From the NCBI GenBank assembly GCA_048013815.1, contig CM106586.1, positions 19,964,001 to 20,028,000 on the forward strand: a stretch of 64,000 bases of DNA, written 5' to 3'. The DNA comes from Setoptus koraiensis (taxonomy: Eukaryota; Arthropoda). The notes under the pieces were generated by a model. That model searched no databases, had not been told where the DNA came from, and saw nothing but the letters and a program-made list of their open reading frames with translations. Of this stretch, positions 45,661-57,100 are shown piece by piece; position 1 is the stretch's first letter; each line of letters opens with the position of its first letter. The position numbers were made by a program, and so were the translations under genes.

Positions 45661-46344
45661 TTATTGCCTCTCCATCCTGTATCTCTCCACGAGTTCTAAC
45701 TGTTCAACAAGATCTTTCACTTTTAGTTCAATACTTTTGAATTTATCATAAGATTCTTTTACTTCGGTCAAGGCTTGACTTATTTTCTGACGATCGGGAG
45801 TAGGTTCTTCGCTTTCACGCTCACTTTTGGCTTCCTCCTCGTTGATAATCGCTTCAGATTCTTGAGATTTCTTTTCAATCAATTCCATCATGCTCATATA
45901 TTTTCTTTCTAGATTTTTCTGTATTATGGGCGCGTGTGAAAGCAATCTGTCTTCGAATGTATCCATGGCCTCGTCGACCTTAGTTCTGAGCTCATCCTCC
46001 GAGAGATTCCTCAAATTTTCATAGTGCTGATCGTCAATGGTCGAAGCATTGAAATTCGCCGCCTCCCATGCTCTACTGAATAGATCAAGAGTTCCTGGTA
46101 AGAATTTAGGTGCAATCAATGAGGGCCTAGATCTTCTTCTTTTTCTCTCGATATCACTCTTGTTAGATATTGATGATAGAGTTTTCTCTAATTCGAACGA
46201 TCCTAAAGAGCACTCCTCGACGTCGCTGTCATCGTTGTTATTCTCAACTGCTTTGCAATATTTATCCAAGAGATTCGGCATAGACACATTACCGTCAATT
46301 GGTGCAATAATAGTGGCATCTAAAGTTAAATCTTCGTTATTCAT
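45661..46344 (-). CDS. Acidic coiled-coil protein, unidentified
   Basis: A 227-residue single-exon protein. The first 60 residues are acidic. A basic patch with a possible Aurora-type site (IERKRRRSRPSLIAPK, about 65-80) and LPGTLDLFSRAWEAANF follow. The remainder (about 110-227) is predicted by eye to be charged helices and coiled coil (QKISQALTEVKESYDKF, KVKDLVEQLELVERY). The arrangement of an RRxS patch before helices is faintly like the DSN1 subunit of the Mis12 kinetochore complex, but this is only a guess. I do not recognise a defined domain. It is the minus-strand partner of a divergent promoter with the FASTK-like gene. Confidence 0.6.
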   Translation of the reverse strand: MNNEDLTLDATIIAPIDGNVSMPNLLDKYCKAVENNNDDSDVEECSLGSFELEKTLSSISNKSDIERKRRRSRPSLIAPKFLPGTLDLFSRAWEAANFNASTIDDQHYENLRNLSEDELRTKVDEAMDTFEDRLLSHAPIIQKNLERKYMSMMELIEKKSQESEAIINEEEAKSERESEEPTPDRQKISQALTEVKESYDKFKSIELKVKDLVEQLELVERYRMERQ

Positions 46345-46798
46345 TATGTACGATATGATAGATGCGGACTATGTAAATAAAAACTAACAAATGCTTCCGA
46401 TGAATCTATGTGATCTAAATAATATTTTATCAATAGAGGCATGCATCGATTGATTGAGATTGAACGAATAAGCAATCGACAATAATAAGAACAGTCGTTG
46501 TTCTGCTAAACTATTTCACTTATGGATATTTATACTAGAATGTTTATGTGTGGATGGTTCGCGCTTCTAGCATCCGGCATTGTTTATTCATAACAACAAC
46601 AACTGTTTTATATCGTATAATAACAGCAACCGTCGTGATATCCATGCCCGCACTGCCGCTAGACACACCCATCCCGCTGATCCGTGGCCCAACCCGCCGG
46701 ACTGTTCAATAAAATGGTCGCCCGCGGAAGCGGTCACAGTAAAAAAATGCAAACCACAATTGAACTTGCATCACGTGCGATAGTCGATATGTATAAGA
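46345..46798. other. Divergent intergenic region
   Basis: Likely promoter of the coiled-coil and FASTK-like genes. A 65-codon frame at 46684-46881 overlaps the FASTK-like start in another frame and is not supported. Confidence 0.4.
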
Positions 46799-47665
46799 AT
46801 GTTATCCTCATTGACATATCGAATCTCTACTTCGAATCGTGCGATGGCTTCTTCCTTGAAGGTGATACCTTCATACACTAGGACCTCCATATTGGCCCAG
46901 AAGGCAATCGTTCAAACAAGCATCAGGTTTAGACAATCTCGGCGGCGCATCCTTGAAAACCTATCGATGCAGAAACGAATTCCCATGCCCAAATACAGGA
47001 ACTCACTATCAAATCTTGAACCGCTAACTGATGTTCTACTTGAGACAAGAATCGATTCACTCGAAGAGAATTGCAAAAGAAAGTTGGAAATCTACAAACA
47101 GTATGTACCTCCCAAATACAACACTGTCTTACTTGAGGCACTACTCGGAGCCAAAGATATCGATCACCTTTTAAGGGTTATCGATGAAAATCTCGAACAT
47201 ATGAACAGTTTCTTGTTAGCTGTATCACTAGAGGCACTAACTGACCATATTAGACTTGCTTCAGCTAGTACCGACACAATATTGGTTTCACCGGAGTTCA
47301 AGAGATTGAGTACCATGCTTCTCTACAAAATGAGATATTTTGAAACCGACGAAGTGTTGAAATTGTTAAATTGTTTGACAGTATTGAATGTACCAGGAAA
47401 TAAGTTGATATCTCAATGTGCTTTTCAAATGACCAGATACTTAATTAATGACTTCAACATGAAAGAATTGAGGCACTTGAATGAGATATTAACAAAATTC
47501 GATGATGACACAAACCTAGTCAGCTCGATCAGGAAGGCTTTGCCGATCGCTTATAGGCGCCAAAGAAGTGAAAAACTGTTTGTAGATAAGGATGATATCA
47601 ATAGGCTTAGCCTGGAGGATACGGGGTTCTTGAATGAACCAATTCAAAAATTGAAAAAGAAGTAG
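46799..47665 (+). CDS. Shortened FASTK-family-like mitochondrial protein
   Basis: A 288-residue single-exon protein. The first ~45 residues (MLSSLTYRISTSNRAMASSL..., RFRQSRRR) are basic and Ser-rich like a mitochondrial presequence; Met16 is an alternative start. The body is an alpha-solenoid of paired helices (LLEALLGAKDIDHLLRVIDE, LSTMLLYKMRYFETDEVLKL, LLNCLTVLNVPGNKLISQC, MKELRHLNEILTKFD), resembling the repeats of FASTKD proteins, which bind mitochondrial RNAs. The FAST_1, FAST_2 and RAP domains of those proteins are missing. Only about 140 bases separate the stop from the convergent SBF gene, so they cannot be downstream. It may be a truncated paralogue or a distinct helical-repeat protein. 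Confidence 0.6.
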   Translation: MLSSLTYRISTSNRAMASSLKVIPSYTRTSILAQKAIVQTSIRFRQSRRRILENLSMQKRIPMPKYRNSLSNLEPLTDVLLETRIDSLEENCKRKLEIYKQYVPPKYNTVLLEALLGAKDIDHLLRVIDENLEHMNSFLLAVSLEALTDHIRLASASTDTILVSPEFKRLSTMLLYKMRYFETDEVLKLLNCLTVLNVPGNKLISQCAFQMTRYLINDFNMKELRHLNEILTKFDDDTNLVSSIRKALPIAYRRQRSEKLFVDKDDINRLSLEDTGFLNEPIQKLKKK

Positions 47666-47802
47666 GTGCACAAAGAATCTATATAAACAGTTGGAGTATT
47701 TTATTTGTAGTTACATTTTCTTTCATCTATGTCCAAGCTCAAAGAAATTTTTAACGTTTAAGAAGTCTTTAGTCGATGGATGACATTTGTAGCACTAGCC
47801 AT

Positions 47803-50800
47803 TCAATCAACAGGTAGGGAAGTCTCTATTTTGGACCATATGTTCTGCCATTTGCTTGAATTAAAGTTGTATTCCCTTTCGATTGTCCTTATGTGACCCA
47901 TGGCCATTGACAAGCCGTCCGTCTGGGTAAGAGACATATTATCATAGTTGGAGGTAACAGTTCGCCTTTTTGAGATTTTAGCTTGGCTCATGTCAGAGTT
48001 GGCTTGAACCTCCTCCTGATGTTGTTTCTCCATGGAAAACACCTCCAAATCGTAGGATGGACCATGTAACAATTCTTCGCTCGTGTAGTACGTCCATATC
48101 TTTAAGGCAGCCATATTGGAGCATGGCCTTAATACTATGTTTTTGCTAGGATCTATTAGATTAACCGGTGTATAATAGTAATTGAAGAATATAGGTGCCT
48201 TATTCCACAGCTTCTCGGCGTAATCCCAGAAGGAAGTACCGAGAGTGTTACTGACCGGGGCATTAATATTGTTGACATTACTATTCTGGGCGGGGCCTTC
48301 AGCCGACTGGATACCAGGTCCCGAGGTAGAAGGTTGTTGATTGTGTTGTGAACCACTAGATGAGTAGACATTTGTATTTTTGCCATTGCTGCTAACATTG
48401 TTGTTGCTTAGACTAGATTGGTGATGCATTAGACTAGGATTGGTGGAGTTCAATACAGTAATATCCGTTGTGTCATCACTGGGTTGTCTAGAGTGACGAA
48501 CAATACCTTGACCGTGAGAGCTTGAATTGTTTGTTTGGTTGAATGTACTGAGGGAAGTTACAGATGGATTGGCCTCTTCGTTGATCCAGCCACATTCGGC
48601 TCTTTCACTCTCGCAATCCAAGAGAAATGTTCTGAATCTACAGGAAACATAATGATAAGCCATGAATTCTAGGTAATATTGATTGAACTCAAATGATAAT
48701 GGAAATTGGTTGTGGATCTGATGCACAATATCTAGGAACTGTAGAAACAATGGGGCAAATCCTGATGCTTTTGTCGCGTCGGTATGATTAGAACGGTGGG
48801 AGAATCTATGCCCAAAAGATAACCATTCTTTCTCAATGAGCACTCTAAAACCCTCGAATGTTCTATAGTATGAGTCAAGGCAAAGCTGGACGATTGAGGT
48901 TATTTGTGGCGTTAGATCCCACCCGTCTTCTAGACACAATAATACTGAGCTGCCTCGTATGTCTATCAGATCAACGATTGTGTTTGAACATTCTATTATA
49001 GCTTGAAGTTGATTGAGCCATTCTGAATTCTCTATTTGCTTTGCCAGGCTTTGTTCTGATTCCAATGGAGGTATGGGTGCCGAAGGCACGCAGGCACGCA
49101 AAAACTTGACAAAACTAGACTTGACATGACGTACCTCGTGCAGTTCAACAGGTACAAATTCACAATTAGGAAAAGAATCCATCTTAATGTTCTTAGTTTG
49201 AGCTTTCTCAGCGAAGATGTATAAAGCATAACGTTGAGGCTTCAGTGTGGGCGATGGATCTACAGCTCCAGCAACGGACAATGGTGTCAGAGTTGAACCT
49301 TTCTCAGCCTCACCGTCATCCCCGTCGTTTGCTGCATGGTTCTCGGATATGTTTTTGTGACTATTCAAATTGGTTTGCAGAAATCCTGGCCGTTTAGGAA
49401 CTTTGGGTTGGTTCTGACTTGGGGCGTTGCTAACAGAACCAACAGCGCTAGTTAGATGGCTGTATTGGTTCGATGATGATGTAGATTTCGATGGGAGCAC
49501 TCCGCTCGAGATACTGTTTGCTCCATTGCTCGTGATATTACTCATGGCGTTGCTTATAATACTACCACGACCACTCTTAGTATTGGAAGATCGTAAAGTC
49601 AATTTATTGAAAGCCCGATGGAGAGCGTTCGATTTCAATTTAGGCCTGGGTGAACGTCTCCCTCCGCTCCCTGAACGTAACAAGGTGCTGTTTTGGCTTA
49701 AATCACTGTGCCCATTTCGATTGGGAGGTGCAGGTCGGTAAACACTACTATCATGATGATCAGTCACAGCCGTCGTCAAATCATTCTGAGGTATTTGTGT
49801 CAAACTAGTCAATGCCCTAAAATACTTCCTTTGCTCAATGCTAGCAGACATCTCGTTTAAAGATCCGGACTCCGTATTTTCTTTGAAGGTTCCAACTAAT
49901 GTTCCAGATTGCAATGTTGCAGAGGCTGCGTGGTCTGCTCTTTTCAACATGCTTATAACACCCTTAGCATGGAAACCACTAGCCCGAACGAGTAGGGCTT
50001 TTGTCCTTGAATGTCTCCAAGTTATCGCAGGTAACCTGCTATGTCTATAGCATCTGGAGATCTTAACAAGACTATCATCGCTGACCGGAAACGGTACAAC
50101 TATCAAGCCTGGATAACTCCTTGTCATAGAATAGTTCATGTTTATGTTGGTAATTCTAAAATTTTCAATAGTATTACTGCTATTACTTGTAGATCGATGG
50201 TGCTTAGAAGAGCCCTGCAAAAATGACGGAAGCGCTGAAGTCGAGGCTGCTGGCGATGGAGAGGATACGTTGCCAAGTTGCAGACGGAAGTAATCTTTGA
50301 CATAATTCATCTCAAGCAATTTATCCATCGTGTTGGCATGGACGTGAGATTGTGGAACGATTGCATGAGAAGTCATCGATGAAACTGATGTGGATGATCC
50401 GATCGCTGATACTGGTAGAGTAGCAGTTAAACTACTCTGATGGTGAGAATGATCACTGGAGGTTGCTGAGTGATTCAACGAATCGGCATTCTCTTCGGTC
50501 ACTGAAGAGTGCTGATTATCTATACTGGACGAACTTGTAGTAGAGCCTATTCCTAAAGTTTTCGAGTCTCTTGAGCCGCCTGAAAATCCATCGAATATGT
50601 ACTTGTTCTTATTGAGATCTTTCTTTTTGAGGCCAGCTTTTTGTGCAGTCTTTAGAAATGTCCTTTTGGCGAACCCTTTCAAAGTGGCATTTTTCGGATT
50701 CTTAGATTTTTGTATCAGGATAGTAGACTTTCCTGGAACTGCAATCTGGGATGTGAATGCAAATAAATTCGACATTCTTGTTGGCCATCTTTGATTAGTT

Positions 50801-53800
50801 ACATAATTTCTGAAGCAATCGATGTTATTGGAAGACACTTCCTCATCGAAAGCCACACGTATCAACTGAAAAGTATTACTTCTTAATTGCAGGCCCTCCT
50901 GAAGATATTGTTCAATTGCAGGAACAGAATGGACAGTTATTTTCTTCTCTTTGGTGAGAGTTGTGGTTGGAAAACTTCGCACTATAGTCTGTTCACAATA
51001 GAATGGATCACAGGGTCGACCACGGAATATTACACGGTAGTTTGTTATAAATATAGCTCCTTCGGCTGGTAACAAAACGGGTCCTCCGATATGGCTACCG
51101 ATAGTTTCATCTTTGACATTGTCTTTATCACGACCATCAGGTAACAAATAGGTTCTCAAGCCTAGCATGAGTAATTCTTCTCCATCAATCAGGTTTGGGT
51201 TTGTTATCTTTGGCTTCATGACTGGTGGCAGTCGTTTACTTTCTCTATACACCGAGTCCAGAGTCTCTATTTGCATAGCAACTACCTGAGGAATCATTTG
51301 ATGAAGAGCTTTGATGTGCTCTTCTCCAACTGAGCTGTTCATACAAACTTTGTCCACAAAGCGTGTAACAAATTTTATAACACCTGCTGCTACTTCGGAA
51401 TTGTTGACGCCAAAGCCATTCACTTCGTCTTCGAATCCACTTTCCTCGTCACTGTTACTGGGGTTTTGCTCACTGTCATTTACGGAGTGAGTTTTCTGAC
51501 TTGAATTTTCCACGTTCGTGTTTTGAAATTCACTGTTCACCGGTTGAACATTGTTTGTAGATTTAGGGATTCTACAAGCAACATCTAACGGAATTCTCAT
51601 GCAAACAATTCTATTGGCATAGTGCACTGCTTGACTATAAACAGTCGATTCTTCGTCTTTGTCATGACTGTACATTAAATGTTGCTGATCTTTGTGTTGA
51701 CTAATTTTGGATGCCAGATACAATTGATTGGCTGCTACTTCTAAAGCTGTTAGGTTTCTAGATGCAACAGGATTGTTGTTGCCACTAGTAAAATCAGTGC
51801 TGCCGCTTCTTGCAGCTGAACAATTAGTATGATTTGAAGAGGATGGTTTCACAGAATTCTCAATTGATTCAGTCTCAATGTTATCACAGTTTGAATGGGA
51901 TTGCATTGTCAAAGTCGCCAGTCTGTTATCAGATGGGGTATGATAGAGAGCCTGCATATCCTTTTGCACATCAAGATAAAATGATGATTCCCAAAATTGT
52001 TGACTAGACCAGACAGGGTGATCTTGCATGTTGGCATCTGTGTAAGCGAACTGGATTACCCCAGGACCTAATCTACGACAGAACTCCATGGCTAAGGGTA
52101 ATATTTTAGCCGCAACACCGTTGACATCTACGGGAGATTCATGTTGCAGAGCACAATTCATAAGTCGACCCACTAAATCGAATTGCTGGTGCTCCAGAAC
52201 AGCTCTTTGGCTGCCTAGATGATCTGACAACTCTTGAGTTAATGCCAGACGTGCAGATTTGTTTTTCAAAGCCTTCAAAACTGCTGGTAGAGCCTTCCTA
52301 GCGTCTGATATCTTGTTCTCAAATATGCAATTGACACAATTTCTCATCACTTCTAGCCTTCTGGCCGAGTTCAAAACCAACTCATTAGCGTTGAAATCAT
52401 ATTTGACTTGATCGGCCGCAATTCCCGGACGAATGAACTGACTTGAGAGGGGGTTATTTGGATGAATGTTGCTCTCACTCGATGAATTACCTCTAGTCAT
52501 CTCCTGTTTTATAGTTTCATTCTCAATAATCTCTGTCGTCTTATACCCATCAAGGATCAATCCTTTCGCGGAGCCTTCTTTTGAAGGACGATAAACTTTT
52601 TGTTGGAGAGGTCTAGGATTGGGATTCTCATTTTGCCATAGAGCTTTTGCTATTTCTTTGATATGCCTCACAATTGCATCTATATCGTTGTGCACATATT
52701 CTGTTCTCTCATGTATTGTAGCATGCAATTCGTCAAACAAATCAGACCAACGATAAGGAATTCCTCTAGCTTCAACAAAATTATCAAAGAACATACTATC
52801 TAGTAGTCTGGCCATAAATTCGCTCTCAGCAAAACACCTCTGCCCCAGAAATGAGGCTTTGTGAAATGTTATCAGTGGCTTCGGGTGTATGCGAATAACT
52901 GTTAGGCACGACCGGTAGCCTAAGAGAATCCGTGTTAAAGTGCTCAAGAATATAGCGCGTATTTCTTTGTCTAATATATCGGGCGAGGATGGCAATCTGT
53001 TAGAATCTGGAACCAATTCATCGTTTTCAATAAACTGTGGTCTAGTGATGTGATACAATAATGTGATTAGTTGTGAGTTGTACGGCTCATCCAAACGAAA
53101 CGTGTGTAAAGAGTCTGGTATCTTGATGGATCCACTTTCTATATCAACAATTATTACGTCTAATAGATCACTAATTTCTTTTTTTAAGGATGAATGAACT
53201 CCTATGATGAATGGGGTAGGCGTAGATAGGACCTCTATCAGTGCGGCCGGTAATATGGGAATGTAAATATGACTGTACTTGAAGGGATACATCAATGCAA
53301 TCAATCCATGACATATCTCATTCAACATATTGTAACTATCGGAAAAGAAGAGTATCTTTTGTTCTGTTAATAGTGCACAAAAAATTTCTACTACAGTATC
53401 AACGGAAAAATGTTGGAATACTTTATAGACTGTGGTATTGGTGACGGGTATGGATTCAGTTAATGGAGTTTGTAAAGTTTGACTGTCTCCAGCACTTAAT
53501 GAGAATCTAAGTGAATTTCCACCGTATGGTGGGACCTCGACGCAAGCCAATAAATTTCCAACAATATTCTCCAATGAATATCTAAGATTGTCCGCGTGTA
53601 CAGAATATAAGATACTGAGACAATTCTTGAAGGTCTCTTTGTAATCATATCTTGAAATCAGAACTAGACACTTGGGGGCGTAGAGGGTCCTAGTGGTAGA
53701 TTGAGTGGCATGGCTGAGTGTTTGAATGTTGGTAGTGTTATTGGTGGGGTTACAATTGTTGTCAACAGTATCAGCGTTTTCCGTTGGACACTGTTGACCA

Positions 53801-54153
53801 TCATGATTAGTGGTAGACTGTTGTTGCTGATGTAAAATAAGGCTTGAGAAATCATCATCCAGATCATCGTAGCTTAGTTGCGTTGAAGTGGCCTCATGGA
53901 AAGCCAAACAGGCACAATAGTGTCTGTCGGCGTCTATATCTGTGAGGACGAATTGAAAAAATTTTGGATTTTGTTCATATGGCGTCAACTTCCATCCTAG
54001 TGGTTGACAAAACAGTTCAATACTGTCAATGAAGCTAGTGTCTGGCCAGTCTTTAATTGGAAATCTTTGTATTATTTTCCCCTTTGAGTTGCGTTGATCA
54101 TCAAAATCGAAGCCGACAATGGCGACATAATCTACAAGTCGGCGCTGAGTCAT
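47803..54153 (-). CDS. SBF: SBF/MTMR13 family DENN pseudophosphatase
   Basis: A 2116-residue protein in one uninterrupted exon, homologous to SBF1/SBF2 (MTMR5/MTMR13). These pseudophosphatases carry Rab-exchange (DENN) activity, pair with active myotubularins and act in endosomal phosphoinositide control. In order: the tripartite DENN region (1 to ~450, starting RRLVDYVAIVGFDFD); an SBF2 domain (~594-790, VMRNCVNCIFENKISDARKA); a GRAM/PH-like domain (~985-1070, AIFITNYRVIFRGRPCDPF); and a myotubularin-like domain (~1340-1980). The catalytic loop reads LCLEDGWDLT (near residue 1739) in place of CSDGWDRT, lacking the Cys and Arg, so it is inactive. EKEWLSFGHRFSHR is conserved. The protein ends soon after this domain: the C-terminal PH domain of SBF1/2 is absent. 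Several Ser/Asn-rich inserts are specific to this protein. Confidence 0.95.
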   Translation of the reverse strand: MTQRRLVDYVAIVGFDFDDQRNSKGKIIQRFPIKDWPDTSFIDSIELFCQPLGWKLTPYEQNPKFFQFVLTDIDADRHYCACLAFHEATSTQLSYDDLDDDFSSLILHQQQQSTTNHDGQQCPTENADTVDNNCNPTNNTTNIQTLSHATQSTTRTLYAPKCLVLISRYDYKETFKNCLSILYSVHADNLRYSLENIVGNLLACVEVPPYGGNSLRFSLSAGDSQTLQTPLTESIPVTNTTVYKVFQHFSVDTVVEIFCALLTEQKILFFSDSYNMLNEICHGLIALMYPFKYSHIYIPILPAALIEVLSTPTPFIIGVHSSLKKEISDLLDVIIVDIESGSIKIPDSLHTFRLDEPYNSQLITLLYHITRPQFIENDELVPDSNRLPSSPDILDKEIRAIFLSTLTRILLGYRSCLTVIRIHPKPLITFHKASFLGQRCFAESEFMARLLDSMFFDNFVEARGIPYRWSDLFDELHATIHERTEYVHNDIDAIVRHIKEIAKALWQNENPNPRPLQQKVYRPSKEGSAKGLILDGYKTTEIIENETIKQEMTRGNSSSESNIHPNNPLSSQFIRPGIAADQVKYDFNANELVLNSARRLEVMRNCVNCIFENKISDARKALPAVLKALKNKSARLALTQELSDHLGSQRAVLEHQQFDLVGRLMNCALQHESPVDVNGVAAKILPLAMEFCRRLGPGVIQFAYTDANMQDHPVWSSQQFWESSFYLDVQKDMQALYHTPSDNRLATLTMQSHSNCDNIETESIENSVKPSSSNHTNCSAARSGSTDFTSGNNNPVASRNLTALEVAANQLYLASKISQHKDQQHLMYSHDKDEESTVYSQAVHYANRIVCMRIPLDVACRIPKSTNNVQPVNSEFQNTNVENSSQKTHSVNDSEQNPSNSDEESGFEDEVNGFGVNNSEVAAGVIKFVTRFVDKVCMNSSVGEEHIKALHQMIPQVVAMQIETLDSVYRESKRLPPVMKPKITNPNLIDGEELLMLGLRTYLLPDGRDKDNVKDETIGSHIGGPVLLPAEGAIFITNYRVIFRGRPCDPFYCEQTIVRSFPTTTLTKEKKITVHSVPAIEQYLQEGLQLRSNTFQLIRVAFDEEVSSNNIDCFRNYVTNQRWPTRMSNLFAFTSQIAVPGKSTILIQKSKNPKNATLKGFAKRTFLKTAQKAGLKKKDLNKNKYIFDGFSGGSRDSKTLGIGSTTSSSSIDNQHSSVTEENADSLNHSATSSDHSHHQSSLTATLPVSAIGSSTSVSSMTSHAIVPQSHVHANTMDKLLEMNYVKDYFRLQLGNVSSPSPAASTSALPSFLQGSSKHHRSTSNSSNTIENFRITNINMNYSMTRSYPGLIVVPFPVSDDSLVKISRCYRHSRLPAITWRHSRTKALLVRASGFHAKGVISMLKRADHAASATLQSGTLVGTFKENTESGSLNEMSASIEQRKYFRALTSLTQIPQNDLTTAVTDHHDSSVYRPAPPNRNGHSDLSQNSTLLRSGSGGRRSPRPKLKSNALHRAFNKLTLRSSNTKSGRGSIISNAMSNITSNGANSISSGVLPSKSTSSSNQYSHLTSAVGSVSNAPSQNQPKVPKRPGFLQTNLNSHKNISENHAANDGDDGEAEKGSTLTPLSVAGAVDPSPTLKPQRYALYIFAEKAQTKNIKMDSFPNCEFVPVELHEVRHVKSSFVKFLRACVPSAPIPPLESEQSLAKQIENSEWLNQLQAIIECSNTIVDLIDIRGSSVLLCLEDGWDLTPQITSIVQLCLDSYYRTFEGFRVLIEKEWLSFGHRFSHRSNHTDATKASGFAPLFLQFLDIVHQIHNQFPLSFEFNQYYLEFMAYHYVSCRFRTFLLDCESERAECGWINEEANPSVTSLSTFNQTNNSSSHGQGIVRHSRQPSDDTTDITVLNSTNPSLMHHQSSLSNNNVSSNGKNTNVYSSSGSQHNQQPSTSGPGIQSAEGPAQNSNVNNINAPVSNTLGTSFWDYAEKLWNKAPIFFNYYYTPVNLIDPSKNIVLRPCSNMAALKIWTYYTSEELLHGPSYDLEVFSMEKQHQEEVQANSDMSQAKISKRRTVTSNYDNMSLTQTDGLSMAMGHIRTIEREYNFNSSKWQNIWSKIETSLPVD

Positions 54154-57100
54154 GATGGTGGTGCTGGCTTGTTTTTGGTGTTGGGTTTATCGGACGGTAA
54201 AGGCGGCCGAATGAAGGTATAACAAGTGAAAGGTAGTAGGAAAATACTAATAATATAATATAATAATAATATGATATAAATGTGTGTATTTGTGTGTGTG
54301 TGTGTAATAATCAGGGACAACCAAGATCTAAAATAACCAATCTGTAACCAGTGAGGCAATTCAGCTGATTTTCACGAAGTGTGCTTTTCTACTAATTGAG
54401 GCGCTTCTAGGGGCATCTATTTTCACCGATTTAGCCGAATTATCGGATGTTGAGGGTTTTTACCGAAATATGGCCATGTTTCAAGCGAAATTATCTGAGA
54501 GTAAGCGTCGATTTGGTTGTCCCTACTAAATGTCTAGTGTGCTAGGTGTCTAGATGATGACAATAATAATAATAATATTAATAATAATAATGATGCCGGT
54601 GATAAGATTAATAATTAATTTATCTTGTATCAGTGGCGACGTGTTGGTTGGTGTGGTCATACGTGTAGTACAATGATATTTACGATATTAATATTGTTTT
54701 CCATATTAAATGTTATGTGATAATAATAGATTGTGTAAGTGGATGTATTAATAGTGATAATAATAATATCAGTGAATAACGACGTTGCTATAGTAGCGAT
54801 AGTATTAGTATTATTAATTGAGCCAATGGTTGGTGCCTAAACAGGATAATGATAATAATAATAATAATTATTTTTTAGTTGTTGCTAGCAGTTGAAACCT
54901 TTCACAGTTAAACACACCAAGATCAAATCAAATCATTCAATTCATCTAATGCGAGCGCTCGCATATTCTCTTTCAATACCAGTCATATGCTTTTGCCGTT
55001 GCTGTTGCACACACAACAGCTACCGCAGAATCATGTTTGTGCACAGACTACTCACACTCACAACCAGTTGTTCTCTCGCCTGTATGCAGTTATAATAATA
55101 ACAACAAAACGGCACAACAACAACAACTACAACTACTGCCAGCAATATAGTAGAGTACAGGCGGCAAACCCATCATCGACATCATTACCAAAGTCATTAT
55201 CGTCTTGGTTGTCGTCGTCGTCGTCGTCTCTTGCTAACGAAACCAGTATAATAGAGCTGGCTGTATCACCAACTGTTGTTGTTGTTGCTGTTGCTGCTGT
55301 TCATCTTTGCAAATAACAGCTGCTCTCGAGAATGTGCAACTCGTAACATTCATACTACACACTATGTACAGTGTATACTGCAGAAGCCACAACTTTGGTC
55401 GTTGTTGTATAGATGTTGTTGTGGTATGAGATGCATCATCATGTCGCACACAAGATACTGCAATGGCAATGATATCAGAACAGTGTGTTAGTTCCAAAAG
55501 AAGAAGAATCAGACTTGAGGATGTGCCAACATCTTGACACTAGTTACGCAATGCGCTCTAGTTGCGCTCAACGCCGACAGGCGGCACACTAACCCTCGAG
55601 GAGCTGACCAGCTCAACAAACTCACCAGGCTCAACAGACTCACTAACAACAAGCTGTTGTGTTGTTGTTGTTGTTAACACACAACTAGTTGCGTAACGCT
55701 ACTGTCAGTCTGACCAAGTACTTGTGAGTAATACTGATATTGAGACGGCAGGATTACACTTATCTCTTGTATACACTTGTTAGCGAGTCACTTTCCGTTG
55801 TTGTTGTGCAATTAATGGCCGTTGTTGCATTGATAATCACAGTTGAAACGGTCAAAATCTCATAAGTGTTGCTCAGCTCGGCGCACTTGAGCTGGATGGG
55901 CAACGTCGCCTATACTGGTCAAGCCAACAAATAAGCTCTTTCAACAAATCAACGTTCAGCGACTTGTGTTGGGACCCGCCCGACGTCCGCTCAACCGGAA
56001 CATAAGAGCCATAGCTCACGAATTCAACGGAGCAAGCAAGAGAAGCGCCGGTTGTCCAATATAGTTGTCCCGCTTAAGACCTCTCCGGCATGCGCAATCA
56101 CTCTTGGCAACACCTCTAGGCCCTCAAGTCTAGGGTGTGGCGCTCTTCTCGAGCTCGATGAGGGCGCCATGAGCCGTGAGCCGTTTCCGGTTCGCGATCG
56201 CTCTCGTTTCATCGCCGTCGCGGTCTGTAGCATATCGAGGCACGCTTCCTTTTCCAGCTGTTCTTTCAGTTTTGATGTGCAAGTATCTGGTATCGCGCTG
56301 GGCCGATACATTGTAATGATGCAACAAATGAACATGTTGCCAGCGATGACCTGACTGGCTGGTCGACAGGAGTGCGACAGGCATGAACTGGACACTGGCT
56401 GGTTCGACTTAAAGTGCAATGGTGCGCTAATCGAACCGCAATGACGATAGCGCTCATGATGGGCTTATCAATTAGGACAGATTACACGACGATGAAATGG
56501 AAAGCATTTCACGAAGCATAGATCTTAATCGAGGCAAAAAAGATGGTTTGCATAACCACAGGCACACATAGACACGGCGATGCATCGTGACCACCGGATA
56601 AGCACCGCCAGCAGAGAGGGAGAGAGTAGCCTCTCCAGGTAATTGATTGACCGTTCTCGCTAGCTTGATGGTTTGCCAATCAACAAGTTACGATTAACGT
56701 CATGGTGATAGTGACACAACAAACTCGCAGGCTCATCGATAATATGATTGCGGCGCAAATTGCATGCGTTGGCCGATTGTTTTGCCGACGACGGTGATAT
56801 CAGTTGCTGGATTGATGAACTCTATATCTCACGGTCATCAGCGGCGCACATCAGCGCTCGCTCGTTGGATGTGCAAGTATCATGCCCATTCGACGAGTGC
56901 AACCGAGGATGCAAAGGAGTTGGAGAGCATAATGTCTAATCATTGATTATCATTGATCTTAATTTATCTGATCTAAACTATGCTGCTGCTGCTGATGATT
57001 CCACTTGCTGTCTTAATGATTTTGTCTAATGATCTGATCGAACCTGATTGAACGGAAGATAGCGGAGCAATCGGGCGAATCGAGTGAAAAAAAAATCTAT

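Noticed and set aside
56024-56457. 131-codon minus and 100-codon plus frames in GC-rich DNA
   Set aside because: Antisense overlap in high-GC sequence commonly creates such frames; no signal peptide, domain or splice support.
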